Part shown: positions 12,418 to 24,600 of the stretch, piece by piece
Position numbering within the stretch: position 1 is the stretch's first letter
Layout: each line of letters starts with the position of its first letter
DNA from: Solenopsis invicta
Taxonomy: Eukaryota; Arthropoda; Insecta; Hymenoptera; Formicidae
Length of the DNA: 64,000 nt
Direction of reading: 5' to 3'
Assembly: GCF_016802725.1 (NCBI RefSeq)
Contig: NC_052672.1
Coordinates: 16,564,710-16,628,709 of the forward strand
Made by a program: the position numbers and the translations under genes
Notes under the pieces: model-generated
Seen by the model: the letters and a program-made list of their open reading frames with translations, nothing else
Database searches by the model: none
Told to the model about the DNA's origin: nothing

Positions 12418-13900
12418 AGGCGAAGCACGGCGCGAGAGACCTTGTTCTAGGTCCTTAACAGCGGGGCTCTGTTCGACGGGGAGTAAGAACGGCCAAGTAT
12501 TTACAGTTTACACCCCATTCGTTGCGTAAATGATCGCGCGCGCGCTCAGGTCTTACCGAGGATGAAAATTATCCCGCGTTTAAAGCCGTAAGATCGTGCG
12601 GCGTGAAGCATAGAACGTAGAGCGGAGGACATAACGAAGGCATGACGCTCCTAAAATTACTTCCAACCAACGGTCGTAACAGTAACAGAATTATGTTACG
12701 ATTATACTCCGTTTTGAAGTAACGTGAAGAGACGCGGGGAGACGTCAAGCTTATGCAGAGGGTGAAATATGCCGACGAGAGAGAATTTAAGAAACGTAAA
12801 GCGATCCATTGCCCAAACCGTCAGTTCGACGTTCAATATCATTAAATCGAATCGTACGTAACCGATTGCTCGTCGTAACGCGTAAAACTGACGGGATCGT
12901 AAACATTAGGCGTGAGCAATAAATTTAGCAAACGCGTTGCATATTCATATCCATCACGCGCAGTAGTACCGTTCGAAATTCTTTCCGCGCGGTTGATGGC
13001 GCTGAACACGACTGCTGATCATCGCAAGAAGAATATCCCCTATGAGACGAATCCGGAGGCAAGAAGTCTCATTACCTTCTTCTCGAAATTTATCTTCCTC
13101 GTGCGAGACAGCGCGGTCGACGCGGCCGGATCCGCCCGGCGCGGCGTATTACGCGAATACTCATTCGCGTCATTATCGGTACTTAATCATCGGCGGAAAA
13201 ACAACTGACCGCGCCGCTCGCCGCGCCTTCTGCCCACCTTCGACGACTCGCAGTCGCGACTGACTTTACTGTATTTCGTCGGCTGGGAACGCGCCGTTTA
13301 TCGCAACTCTCCGAAAAATTCGACGTCGAATGTATCTCTCGTCCCTTAATTAGCGGGATCCACAGATTCGAACGACCCGAGGGAAGAAAGGATCCAAGCG
13401 GAAGGACACGATCCAATAGGACTCTGTCTTCTCCCGCAGCTCTCTCATTCTCCCAGGAGGCGAGAAGCGCAGCGAATCATGCATTATGTATAATACGGAC
13501 GTACACCCGGGTACCGAACGCCTAGGTATATTTCCTCGACTCAAGTAACGCGCAGCGTCGGTACCTGTATTTATAGAGGTACGCAAATTGGCTGCAACCG
13601 CCGCGTCGAAGCAGCAAACGCGAATGCCTCGTCGACGCGGAATATGCAAGCCGTCGTCGTGAAATCGTCGAGCGGCTTGCTGTGCGTTCGTTGCGCGTCT
13701 CTCCCGCCGCGCGTTTCGACCGAATAATTATAATTGTTAATCGCCGATCGTTGAGAGCGCGTGAACAAGGATCGCAGAAGCGCTAATTTCAACGTTACAT
13801 TTATAACACTCTCGCCGTGATATCATGCAATTATTAATCATCAGCAAGTTTCGCATTTGGTATTACGAGCTTTCTAATTAGAATAATAATTTCGTATTAA
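10968..13900. other. gene-free stretch, partly CpG-rich
   Basis: Alternates AT-rich DNA (11500-11900) with CpG-rich DNA (11900-13800). Several opposed open frames overlap in the CpG-rich part and lack coding character or convincing splice sites. Confidence 0.5.
12381..12415. repeat. (ACG)n trinucleotide microsatellite
   Basis: About eleven ACG units with one imperfect unit. It explains a poly-Thr run in a chance frame. Confidence 0.95.
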
Positions 13901-14477
13901 CTTATTATTTTATTTTCCGAAAAACGGTACATCTCTTTTTTTCCCTAAAGAAGTCAAAGATACTTGTTTAGAAAAATACTTCTTTAGAAATACTCGATAA
14001 TTTTGTTGCATCACAATATATTGCGAAGAATTCAAAGTTAACAAATAAACTACATCCAAAGAAAAGTTGTATTTAAATTGATGAAATTGTTTCTTTAATT
14101 TTGTTTTTTTTAATTAAAGTGAAAATACCTTTGAGAAAAATAAAAATTTATTTGATTTCAAGAAATGATGTTATTAAAGTAAATTTAAAGTAAATAAATA
14201 TTATTTCTTTAAATTATTTGTTTAATTTAAACAAATAATATTACTTGATAATTAATTTAATAATACTGACGCTAACAAGCATTTATAAAATTTTCCCTCT
14301 CCGAAATTTTCCCTCTATGAAAAATTTATTACGAAAAAAATTATTTCAGTTAGAATTAATAAAAAAATTTTTAAGACTTTACTTATATAATTTCTAGATA
14401 AAATTAATAAAAACAACATATATGATACTTTTAAGGAAATTTTACGATAATGAAACTATAAGAATCAAATATATCTT
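13901..14477. other. very AT-rich palindrome-prone stretch
   Basis: Low-complexity AT-rich DNA rich in AAATAA/TTATTT. It includes a perfect inverted repeat at 14213-14239 (ATTATTTGTTTAA, one central T, then its complement). It may be the remains of a foldback MITE, but outer ends are not clear. Confidence 0.45.
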
Positions 14478-14585
14478 ACACGAAATAAACAGATATAAAA
14501 ATCTGAAAATAATTTTGTTAAACTACAAAAATAATATTATGTAAGACGTTCAAGCTAATTATTAGAACGGTAAAACTATGTTTAG
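14478..14585. mobile_element. MITE family A, degraded copy
   Basis: Contains the ACACGAAATAAACAGAT left-end-like word, the core CTGAAAATAATTTTGTTA, and an AGCTAATTATTAGAACGG right part resembling family A. Strongly diverged; boundaries are approximate. Confidence 0.3.
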
Positions 14586-17500
14586 ACCAAGTCAGTTTCG
14601 AATAGGCAAGATAATAATTAATACTATACGGGTGAGTTAATACCAGCTAATCGAATACATTCTTATCGAATGGATAAATTATTATATTAATTGCCGTACG
14701 GTACGATATATGATCATACGTTGCGTGTGTTTTAAAAACTAGCGTTTACATTAAATTTGTACGTAGCATCACGCGAAGTAAAGTCATAACATATCGTGGC
14801 GCCAAAGAAATATTAACTGGATTCCAATTTAGGCGAAATGAAACAAGGTTGAATAATTTCGCAACATGTATCGCGTGTTACAATGCAGCAGTGTAGTGCA
14901 AAAGGGGAAAAAAGGATGTTCACGTTGCTCGTTTCTTCCGTCAGAAGAATATAGCCATTCGGATACCTGCACGAAAAGTTCTCGTAATCAACACGTCATT
15001 TATATTTCAGTCTTCAGTAACGATCCATTTATGGAAATTCTCTCATTCGGCGGCTATGTATGTAATAAAGATAAAGAAAACTTGTACGCATGACATGACA
15101 TTCTATCTGATACGCAGTTTCGTCATTTAACTGTTCGTGTTTTTTAATGGCAACTCTTCTTACAGCATAAATTCTTTGTATGAATGGATGTATCGAATTC
15201 TGTTATGGCGCGTATTGTCAACCCACGAAGTCGCTTTAACGCACCATTGATAGTTAACTGCTTATGGTAAGCGCGAATTATTATCGTGAGCACAAACGGC
15301 GATAAATTCACGGAAGATTCGGGAAAAATTGCGAAATAGGACTCCATTGTTATTGTTTCACTGCGGGCTAAACCTACTTCAACCTATTCAGCTAGCAGAT
15401 CATAATTTCTCACGCATTGAGTAACATCCGTGAATATTCACCGCGCACCTGAGCGTTTCTCACATGGTGATGTTTCATTGTATCTCCGGCAAGAGTACAC
15501 ATACGGAAACGCGCATATATAAACGCATTTGGATGCATCGCGTACGTATTGTATTGTAGATAGTACGATGGCACGAAACGCGAAAGCGAGGCAGAGATTT
15601 TCCTATCTAATTATACATATAATAGTAACATGATTTATAACAGCATGAATAGTAATATTATTTTCATTGAGCGTTTTTGTAAAATAATACCTTTGCTACG
15701 TAAACAAATTTATAGAAATGAATATCTTTTATTATCGATACAAATATTTTTATTGCAGTTAAGTTTTTATTACAGAGTTAAAAACCTATTAATATACTCT
15801 TATAACTTTTATTTTATATTTGAAATTATTAAAATATTTTAATAATTTAATTTTATATTTTACTTTACGCTGATATGATATTGCCATTTCCCCCTGATAA
15901 AGTTACGATTGAAGTGACGATTAACTAGCAATCTATCGCGAATCGTACCCTATTTTTGTCGCGGATTCAATTTTCTATCGACAATTCCGCTTCGCTCAAT
16001 CAAGTCTGCAGCGTGTTCCGGACGTGCACGCACTAGATTGAGTGCACATGCAAGGCGATACTCGTCAAGGTTAAATGTTAATTGACCGTCGCGAGCACGA
16101 TATGCGATCGGCATCAAAACGACGCGGAATTATTAGCTGTATCGAGTATGGAATTAAGACGTAGAGCTTACTTCTCTTTCCCTCTCCCTTCCTCTCCTTC
16201 GCTTTCTCTCTTTCTCTTCCTTTACTGTAATTCTTAGTATGTACATGGGTAACCTTGTATTAGGGCCGTTAGGTGCATAAATTCTCCTTCTCTCTTCCTC
16301 TCACAATCGAAATATGACTCGCGAAAGTCGGCAGACCCTGAAGTCACGGTAAGCACGCGGCATAAATAAGAAGTAACTTCTCGCCCCCCTACTTTTAAAT
16401 TTGCTTACCGCCCTTTCCTCTCGCACACATATGTACACTCATAGATTCGCGAACTTCGTGATTCAACCCTTGGTTCACCATCGTGACGATAAATGCCCTA
16501 GCAAAGACCCTGCCCTTTACTTCGTTAACCTCTGATACAAGTATTGACTGATGAGGCGAGCACGTAAGATGCAACGTGAAATAGAGACGATAACTATGTC
16601 GTCGACGAAGAATAATATTTCAATATTAGAGTTTTAATTACGTCCTAATACGTATGCGAAGTTACGATATAAATTGATTATAAAATTGATTATAAAACAC
16701 ATCCTACTTTGAATTGTATTGCAGTAAAAAATTATTAATTGTACGTTATTATCAATTGAAAGAGATTTCGAACAGATAACGTGTACGTCAGAAAATTATT
16801 GATAAGAAACAGAAACGTATCCTTATGCACTTTACGATCGCGTTTGTACAAGAATACGACTACCCGACTGGTACACCCAGAGCGCCGCTCTCGAGCCGTT
16901 GCCCACGAAGCCGGGTTTTCCTCCACCGTAAGTACGTCGTATACGAGAGAGCTTACGTGGCTCGCGGCATCAATCAGGAGAGAAAGAGGAAAACGGCGCA
17001 GCATTCCACGGCCGTATCGCGAAGCCGCAGCGTATCGCGAAGCCGCAGCGTCGAGCGCCGAGCGCCGGGCTCTCGACCGACGGCCGTAGGGTGGTCGGTG
17101 TTCCTCTCACTCAAGGTAGCCCTTGGACTAGCTTAACTAACGCCTAACTCGACTTAAGTACGAGCCGGCTCGCATAAGTGCAGGCGGGCGTTTGGTTGCG
17201 CCTCGCCCCTGACATAAGGAAGTCTTCCGATGATGCCGACGCGTTGTGCTGCTAATCGTTCGCGCGAAGAAATGAGGCGGCCGGTGCAACCGCGCCATTC
17301 CGCCTGGTGCCGGGACGCACTGCCGCTAATTTTCCCCTCATTACAGTTCGATGCGTTCTACGCTGGCTCTTGCCGCCGCGCCGCGTTGCGAAACTCGTTA
17401 GTGCAATTGCGAGCCGGGTGAATCGCGGGGCTCGCGAGCGCCCCGGGCGGGACGCTCGCCCACGTGCGTAATTGGCCGGCGGAGTCAAGGCTGTGTCAAG

Positions 17501-17659
17501 TGCAGCTTTAAAAAAGGAGAGAACGGACCGTACTGGCGAGAGTGGAATTTATTGTCGAAGATCGATATACATCGGATACATAGACGAAGATCGGTACGCG
17601 AAGTACGGACGCGAGACGAGGTGCCAATCCGCTGGCGCGACTTTACAGCGTTAGCCCTG
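14586..17659. other. gene-free stretch
   Basis: Mixed AT-rich DNA, with a more CpG-rich part at 16840-17660. A pyrimidine-rich tract lies at 16170-16225. No frame stands out. The repeated SRSRSVSRSRS-like frame near 17010-17050 comes from a local duplication of the word CGCGAAGCCGCAGCGTAT. Confidence 0.5.
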
Positions 17660-17760
17660 TAAGCGCGTAATATTATTTTTATATTAAATAATATTCTCGG
17701 AATATTATTTGAATTTTTAATAATATTTTGATAATATTCTAGGAATATTGTGAGCTTATA
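17660..17760. mobile_element. MITE family D, copy 1
   Basis: About 100 bp running from TAAGCGCGTAATATTATT to GGAATATTGTGAGCTTA. It matches, in inverted orientation, the element at 57248-57341, sharing the TAAGCGC ends and the internal words TTCTCGGAATATTATT and AATATTCYAGGAATATTG. Short palindromic non-autonomous element with no coding capacity. Confidence 0.6.
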
Positions 17761-18117
17761 GAGATGTTAGATTGCGGTGAAGACTTAAGCGAGATACTTG
17801 CGAGAAACAATTTCAATTTACAACAATATACACGCACAAATAAATTATAATTCAATTAGTGTCTTGGTGAATTAGGCCAAATGCAGATCCACTAATTAAA
17901 AGATAGGATCATTGGAATTATTTACCTCAGGTATCTCCGACAAATAATTCCGTTCATCAAAATGATAATTCAAGCATCATGATAGAAATATTACACCGAG
18001 GAATTATTTGTACGAGCATTGCACGCTGATACGGACGTCGCGAATCAGCTCTCGCGATGTATTATCAAGCCACGCTAAAGATTATTTAGTAATTACGGCG
18101 GATGATTACAGAGTTTT

Positions 18118-18147
18118 CGGCGGCGGCGGCGGCGGCGGCGGCGGCAG
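18118..18147. repeat. (CGG)n trinucleotide microsatellite
   Basis: Ten CGG/GGC units, read as poly-Gly in a chance frame. Confidence 0.95.
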
Positions 18148-18398
18148 CGACGTGAGTCGCGAGAGAACGGAACGAGTTTATCGTCGAGCTGGCAGCTTGA
18201 TAAGTAGGGCATTATCTTCGCGTGGAAGACTCACAAAGATTGATGATCGGCCGCTTTTTTACCGCGCACCTCGGTAATGAGTCTCGGACCGCGTTTTAGC
18301 GTAGATGACACGCGCGCTCTAATTACATCCATTCTCTATTGCACGCGTTGCGTCCGCATAACGCGCACGTCCGGGGTGTGATTTATGCCGCGGGGACT

Positions 18399-18440
18399 CT
18401 CTCTTTCTCTCTCCCTCTCTCTCCCTCTCCCTCTTTCTCC
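18399..18440. repeat. (CT)n-rich pyrimidine tract
   Basis: Imperfect CT/CCCT repeats of about 40 bases. Confidence 0.85.
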
Positions 18441-19299
18441 GCGCCGGAGGATAAGTTAGATGTAATCTGATTTAAGCCTGGTAACGCGCAACCGCACGAG
18501 TATTCTCGTACGCACGTGATGGACGACGTTAATATCATTATTTGTTGCAAATTGCGAGAGCGCCTTATTCCGGGGATCGGCTCTGCGGGATTAACGGGCG
18601 CGGAATATTTATCAAATTATGCGGAAGAAAAACGGCGAAACGCGGGACAAAAGCGAGAGAGAGCGCGCCCGCCGCGATACGCGAGCTGTCATTACCGATT
18701 TTCATGCGCGTTTATCTGCGAATATCCCGGAGGAAAGGTGAAATCGTGTACGCCGACCGGCGATACGCGCGATCTGTAGCTCGAAACAAATATCATACAC
18801 GCGAATGCGCTGTGAAACTCGACGCGATGCTTGATAAATGCATTATTCTCTTACGCATTTGGCCGAAGCGTCGCGTGACAGAGCTCTGCTTGCGGTAGGA
18901 GGGCAAAGATCACATTAAGCGTGGAAATTGGTGGTAATGAAGATAAATAGCGTTTTGCATAGAATTTGTCTAAGACCCGGTCGATTTAAGCCGAGTTCGG
19001 CGCAACTTCATGCGCACCGCCAACTTGTACATACCGTTATAAACTCACTTCACATATTATTGACGGGTCACTTGTTAACCTTTGGGCTTTTTTCAGTTTG
19101 TGCATTGTCAAGCATGATAATATTTCGCTCGTACAAAGGCATAAACAACTCGCGAGAGAACGCTTTGCAGGGTATTAGGCCACCTCGAATAACTTTAACA
19201 CAAGAGCGTGACGGAAAAAATAATTCCTGTTCGAATAGCTACCATGAAATATAAGTGCATTGTACGTATAATACGCAAATTCATTAAAGATTTGTCATC

Positions 19300-20200
19300 A
19301 ATAAAATGAAGAAGTATGGGAAATTCAAGTCATATGTATTTAATGTAAGTTTTGCTCTGGATTTTATGATGAAAACTAAAAATACTAAACGGAGCAAGAA
19401 GGTATCAGTTGTCAGCAACGACACGACGAATTCGCTTAAACCATCTGAACGAATAAGGTTCCATAACGGCTTATCGTGTACTAACTGGGAGTTAAGACGT
19501 GCAACAGGGAGGACGGAGGGAGGGGGAGGGGGGTGCAAGCAAAACAAAATACCGGTCCGCGACGTGCGAATCGTGAGAATCGGAATGATTAAGGGGAAGG
19601 AAAGCCCGGCGATCGGCAGGCGCGTTATTAAGACGTCGCGGTATCCATTGGCTCCCGATGAAGATGTTCGACGACTAACGAGAACGATGAATACCAGGTT
19701 CACCTCGGGCGAGAAGATTGCGGTCGGTGAAGATGGTGGAAGGTGTGCGAAGGGGAGGACGGTTTGGGGGAGGAGAAGGGACCAGGAGGACCACGAAAGC
19801 AGAGGGAGGGACGGCCAACAAAGCGCCTGCAATCCACGAGTACCAAAGGCTCAAAATAAATTGCTTGGTGCTTCGTGTCTTGCATGCTCGATCTTCGGGG
19901 CAGGAACCATGATACCTGGAGCGAAATCGTGCGGATCGGTAGGCAAATTAGGAGACCGCGCGGACCCCGAAGGCGCGACGGCTTCTAATGGAGACGTTCC
20001 AGAGGCGAGGGGAACTGTGGGGAGACGCAGAGAGGGGAGGCAGGTGGACAGAGGGAAGAGAGGACACGAGAAGAGGGGGAGGGAATACAAGGTAGTCCCT
20101 CCAGGGCGAGAAGACCGCGGTCGTTTTCCCAAGCGAAGTGGAAGAAGAGGATAAAAGGGACCGCTCGCACAAGACCGATAGAGAGAAGGGTGGTGGGGGC
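19300..20200. other. strand-asymmetric purine-rich stretch with long chance frame
   Basis: From about 19500 the + strand is strongly purine-rich (GGGAGG, GAGGGG, AGAAG). Every stop codon starts with T, so this alone lengthens open frames. An ATG at 19306 heads 282 codons here and the opposite strand is also open for long stretches. The translation is rich in Arg, Gly, Lys and Glu and shows no domain. A GTAAGT donor lies inside it at 19344. I do not call a gene, but it is the longest frame in the window. Confidence 0.4.
19507..19533 (+). other. predicted G-quadruplex motif
   Basis: Four runs of three or more G lie within 27 bases (GGG, GGG, GGGGG, GGGGGG), separated by short purine loops. This meets the usual four-run pattern for an intramolecular quadruplex, with the first loop on the long side. 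Confidence 0.55.
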
Positions 20201-20239
20201 TGATTCATAGGTAATTCGTTTCTCCTTTTCGAACCTGTA

Positions 20240-20470
20240 TTTAGGTTCTCCGACGACGGTGTCCCTCTCGCACTCCCGCGCGGGTTCGCGCTCGCGTGTA
20301 CTATATATGCGTGGAGGAGCGCGCGTGAGCAAAACGCCGCACGCCGCACGCCGCACACCGCGCGCTCCTCCTCTCTCTTTATCTCTCTTCTCTCGGGAGA
20401 AGACTACTCTCTTCTCCCGAGTCCGACTCGATAATCGATCCAGAAAAGGTGCAGAGAGACCTTTTTACGA
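20240..20470 (+). promoter_or_regulatory. TATA-containing CpG-rich segment with perfect hairpin
   Basis: A TATATAT at 20312-20318 lies in otherwise CpG-rich DNA. It is followed by three tandem CGCCGCA units (20335-20355), a pyrimidine tract, and a 12-bp perfect hairpin. The order resembles a core promoter and leader on the + strand, but there is no coding exon nearby. Promoter function is conjecture. Confidence 0.2.
20392..20421. other. perfect 12-bp stem, 6-nt loop hairpin
   Basis: CTCGGGAGAAGA and its exact reverse complement TCTTCTCCCGAG are separated by the loop CTACTC. A half-GC 12-bp stem is unlikely to arise by chance at a given site. Possible structured RNA leader or cruciform. Confidence 0.6.
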
Positions 20471-21069
20471 TTTATCGAACGTCGTTAAGGTTCCAACGGA
20501 CTAACAGCTCACTCTGCGCGGCAAACGGATCGGATTAAACGAGAACGCGAAAAATATCGCTCGAGATTTATTTCTCAAAGTGCGTTCTATCTCATTAATA
20601 GAGTATCGTATCTTTGCGTCAGCGATACTAAGTTTCCTAGCGATATATCAGGTAAAATATTTTACGCCAACTCCTTCAAGCTTCTCTTCGCGTACTACGT
20701 TCTCACTTCGCGAATCTTTTCGTTTGATCGACACGCACTTTCGCGATCGTTGCTTTCTATTTGTGTTGCTATATGCACCGTAGTTGCTCCTACTTTGAAA
20801 ATTCTACAACTACAGATGCTACTTCCGCCTTTCTCTCTGAGAAACAATGTAGATATTCTCTTAGGCAGTACATAAATGTTTCTGATTATAAATGCGGACG
20901 AGACCTATTGCTAGAAAGTAATGAAAAATTCTCTATTCAATTCAATGTAGGATGTGAATATATCGTTCGCGAATGAGCTCAATTTTCTTGCGTACTATCT
21001 CAATGATCGACAACTCGCCAATTACGATCGTTGAATCGATCGACTCTCATGCTTCATTGATCTCATAGC
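20471..21069. other. gene-free stretch
   Basis: No credible gene or repeat is visible. Confidence 0.5.
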
Positions 21070-21289
21070 TTAAAAAAGTTAAACTCATAATATTTAATCG
21101 AGATCGCAAAATTACTGACATATGTATATATATTTTATGATACTCTGATTTAATATTATGAGTTTAATTTTTTAATTCCATATGACATGAGATATATTAA
21201 AAAATTTAACTCAATATTAAATCAGAGTATAAAAAGAAACATCGGTAATTTTCTAATATCGATTTAAAATTAAGAGTTTATTATTTTAA
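21070..21289. repeat. nested palindrome, about 220 bp
   Basis: An inner hairpin pairs 21140-21172 with 21199-21230 (ATACTCTGATTTAATATTAT against its near-complement). Outer arms at 21070-21117 and 21242-21289 pair as well. The inner and outer arms also share AACTCATAATATTTAAT-like words, suggesting one hairpin element inserted in, or duplicated from, another. Probably a foldback MITE. Confidence 0.55.
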
Positions 21290-21298
21290 ATGTTTTAA

Positions 21299-21646
21299 TA
21301 TCCCAAACATTTTCATATTATTCCATGAATAATTTTATTATTGCAGAATATCTTTAAATATAATGTATAAAGAGAGGTATTTAAATTGAATTTAGTTCTC
21401 TAAGAAGAAATAAAAATTGCAAATAAAAAAAAAATAATATTTTATCAAATTGAAATACAACAATTAAAAGTAACAAAGAAGCAATGTCTCTTTATAAAAT
21501 TAAACGTGAATTTAAATTCAGAGAAAATAAAATTTAATTATGTTACAAAATTAAATCTGAATTTAAATACCTCTCTCTACATTATAAAGGCACTTGGTAA
21601 TAATGAAATAAATTATTCATGGAATAATATGAAGATATTTGGGATA
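21299..21646. mobile_element. MITE family C, long-armed palindromic element
   Basis: Begins TATCCCAAACATTTTCATAT and ends in its near reverse complement, TTTGGGATA. The arms are about 90 bp and pair through ATTCCATGAATAAT and GAGAGGTATTTAAATT. The TA at each end (21299-21300, 21645-21646) fits a TA duplication. The centre is AT-rich and has no coding frame. A non-autonomous TA-targeting element is likely. Confidence 0.72.
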
Positions 21647-24600
21647 TTATAACGTTCATGACAACGTACATAATGCATGTGTATGTCTTCGAATTTTTAC
21701 CGTAGCAAACATCGTCATTTCACTGTTTACATTTACGCCAGCACGAATCCTTTTTTAGACACACGTCATCCGAAAAACATGTGCGAAGAAAGAAGCCAGT
21801 TAAGATATCGAAGACAGCTGCCGTAATATAAGCAATGTCCATCATAAGCGCCAACCGCTCATAAAAAGGTCTAACTAATCGCCGTGTCGATTTTATTTTC
21901 CACAGATGCACTGACTATTGAATCTTTCAAATAAATACTAAAATATTTTTCAGCGTTGAAATACGCGCATAATAGAGACCTTATCGTTTCTTCGAAGTGA
22001 TGCGTGTGTTCATGGAGCCGTAAAAAGCACTTTTTAATCCGGAAATGCGCTCGTAAAGTTAATCGAGCCGAAAGGCATCGTAAGATATCTCGTAGTGCCT
22101 AGTTAGCGTTATCAACGATGGAGAAAGCTTCCTTTCCACTTATAAAAAACAGATCGAAAGCAACGTGGCTGCTTCCTTGAGTGTCCCAAGCGTTTCTCCA
22201 AGTGGAACATGCACCCGACTTCTCTTTTCTGTGCCTCTCCTCGTTCTCCCTTTGCGCGATCCTTAATTCTATAATGAGAATCCTCTCACACGGCGCAGTG
22301 CGCTTGTTTTCGTTTCTAATTTCGGGAATCCACCGCGTACGATAACGATCGTAAAAAAAAACGATAAAACAGCAATAAAAAGAACGTTAATCGTCGCGAC
22401 CACCGCCTTCTTATAGACACCGCGGGACCATAAACGAAATTATCGTTATCCCCCGCAGACGTTGCCGGAGAAGCGCACCAGCGTATATACAAACTTCCCT
22501 CGCGGCATCAGCCGGAAGCGAGCAGTTGCGGGACCGCGCGATCATTTAGTTACGCGGATAACGGTGAGCTCGTGCCAGAATGCAACAGCGGGCGCGTCGA
22601 CGCGCTCCGCAACGCAACGCAGATGCATCCTCCTTTTCTTTCTCCTCGATCGCGCCATGGGATGGATGCTCATACATCCGTAGCATATGGGAATAGAGAA
22701 TAAAAAAAATCGACGATGATCACGGTGAGAAGAGAGCTCCAAGGGAATGGCGAAGCGGGGGATCTGTTCGCACGATCCGCGCCAAGTCTCGCGCAGCAGC
22801 CAGACCGCAATAAATATCCCATTAGGAACGCTGCGTTATAGGTAATATTATGTTAATTGTCCGTGGTCTTGACCGCGGTTGATCGAGTGTTTGTACGTAC
22901 GTTTGTGTTTGTGTGTACCGCGTGTTACGAGTGTTATATCGGCAATACCTCCGTCGGCAGTAGCAGAAACTTTAGCTGTACCGAGAGCTTAATTAGCATC
23001 CACCAACTTCGTCATTATTTTTGGATACCTCTAATTGTGCGAATAATTTAGGCACTCATCGCGATAGAAACCTGCAGATAATTTTTGATGCGGGCTTGCT
23101 TTAATCGGTCGATTTAATCGGCGTGATGAAATCATACGAACTATAACTCTTTGAGAAACTTCCGCTTAAAAAAATTATATAGATCTTGAACTATCAATAG
23201 TACTATGATGCTAGTCAATTAATGTTGTCGCAATTTTTAAATTCTCTCAGAGACTGTAACGATATGTACTGCAGCGAGAGTTGAAGTTGACTCGTTACTT
23301 AACGCACCTCAGTTAATCATATTTCATCGGATTATCCCGCCACAAATTTCTCGCAAAAATTGATGTAGTCGACATTCGGCGATTTGCCGACACCACAAAA
23401 TGATAAAGATATCCTTATATTCGTCTGGATCCCCGCGTAACAAAACGGAGATTTCGTGGTCGGATAAGAAGACGCTAATTTAAACGTGATGTTAAAGTTT
23501 CCCTAAAGTACATAAGATCCCGATCACGTTCTCAAATAAGCCGCGGCGGCGGCGGCATGAGAGTACCCGAGAAAGAGAAGAAGAAAATTGTGGAGAGAAA
23601 AGAAGAAGAAGACAGCGCGGGTTTACAGAGAATCCCGTTATCGGCGACATTCGTGGATGGCCGACAACGCACAGGAGACCCCGTCGAGGTCCACGGGGGA
23701 TTCCTAATTCCCATGCAAATAAGCCAATTTATTTTGGTGAGCCAACTTGGAACGATTAGGCTAATGTCGTATCGCCCCGCAGTGGACGCATTCTGGAGAA
23801 CGTTCGACGCTCGTAAAGTCGTGTCCCCGACTGCGACTTTAATTCGCGACTCCCCTTCCGACACCGAGTCAGGCGCTGGTGGTCTCATTCTGATTAACAG
23901 TCGTTTCGACCGTAAATCGCAGGAAATCTTCGCAATCGCCGCCTGATCACAGGCCGCAAATGTTTTTCGCCTCCGGGAAATCGCCGTGCAATTACTCAAG
24001 CAGCAAAGAGCGGTCTTAAGAACTCGATTTTCTCGCGTCTCTCGGACTGGCAAGCACGTATGAAGCCATTTGGCGGGCGTAAATTATTGACGTCGACCGC
24101 ACGGACTCAACATTACCTCAAGTTATTTAATGGAGTAATTAAATTATTCCAGATTCCTTGAGATAAATGCAAAGAGAACACGGTCATATTCATAACTGTA
24201 TATCTATATAAATGCAGTTGCATTCTTAATTATCCGAATCGAAAACTTGCATTTTATTAAAATCTAGATAAATAAATATAAAATAGAGACGGACTTAAAT
24301 ATTGTTCAATTAACACGTTATTCGGTTCAACGAAAGAACGTTTTGCTATTATCCCCTATTGGATGGATATATAGACGTTCTTGTAATCTCGGGGCGTTGA
24401 ATATTTATAATCGCATCCTAATCTAGTTTCACGAACGCTCGTCGTCCGTGCCACCGGCCGACAAAGTCCAAATCATTATGTCCAGCCCACGCATTCTTTC
24501 CGCGGCGGTCCTGGCCCCGTCTCAGCTTCTCTTTTTGATCGTGGTGTCGGTCTGAGGCGGGAGATCCCGTAAGAGGAAGGGAGAATGCGCTCGGTGAGAA

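Larger units (their letters stand above)
17761..19299. other. gene-free stretch
   Basis: CpG-containing non-coding DNA. The frames at 18516-18898 overlap one another and lack a clear coding signature. Confidence 0.5.

Noticed and set aside
13360..13390. GATTCGAAC word suggesting a tRNA T-arm
   Set aside because: The flanking bases do not form a T-stem or acceptor stem on either strand. Other TTCGAA words (for example 60001 and 63634) fail the same test.
19284..20358. Minus-strand frames opposite the purine-rich region
   Set aside because: Pro/Ser/Leu-rich reading of a pyrimidine-rich strand with no domain and no splice support.
23532..24053. Opposed frames of 129 (+) and 173 (-) codons
   Set aside because: Both open over the same bases in CpG-rich DNA, no domain, no convincing acceptor or donor.
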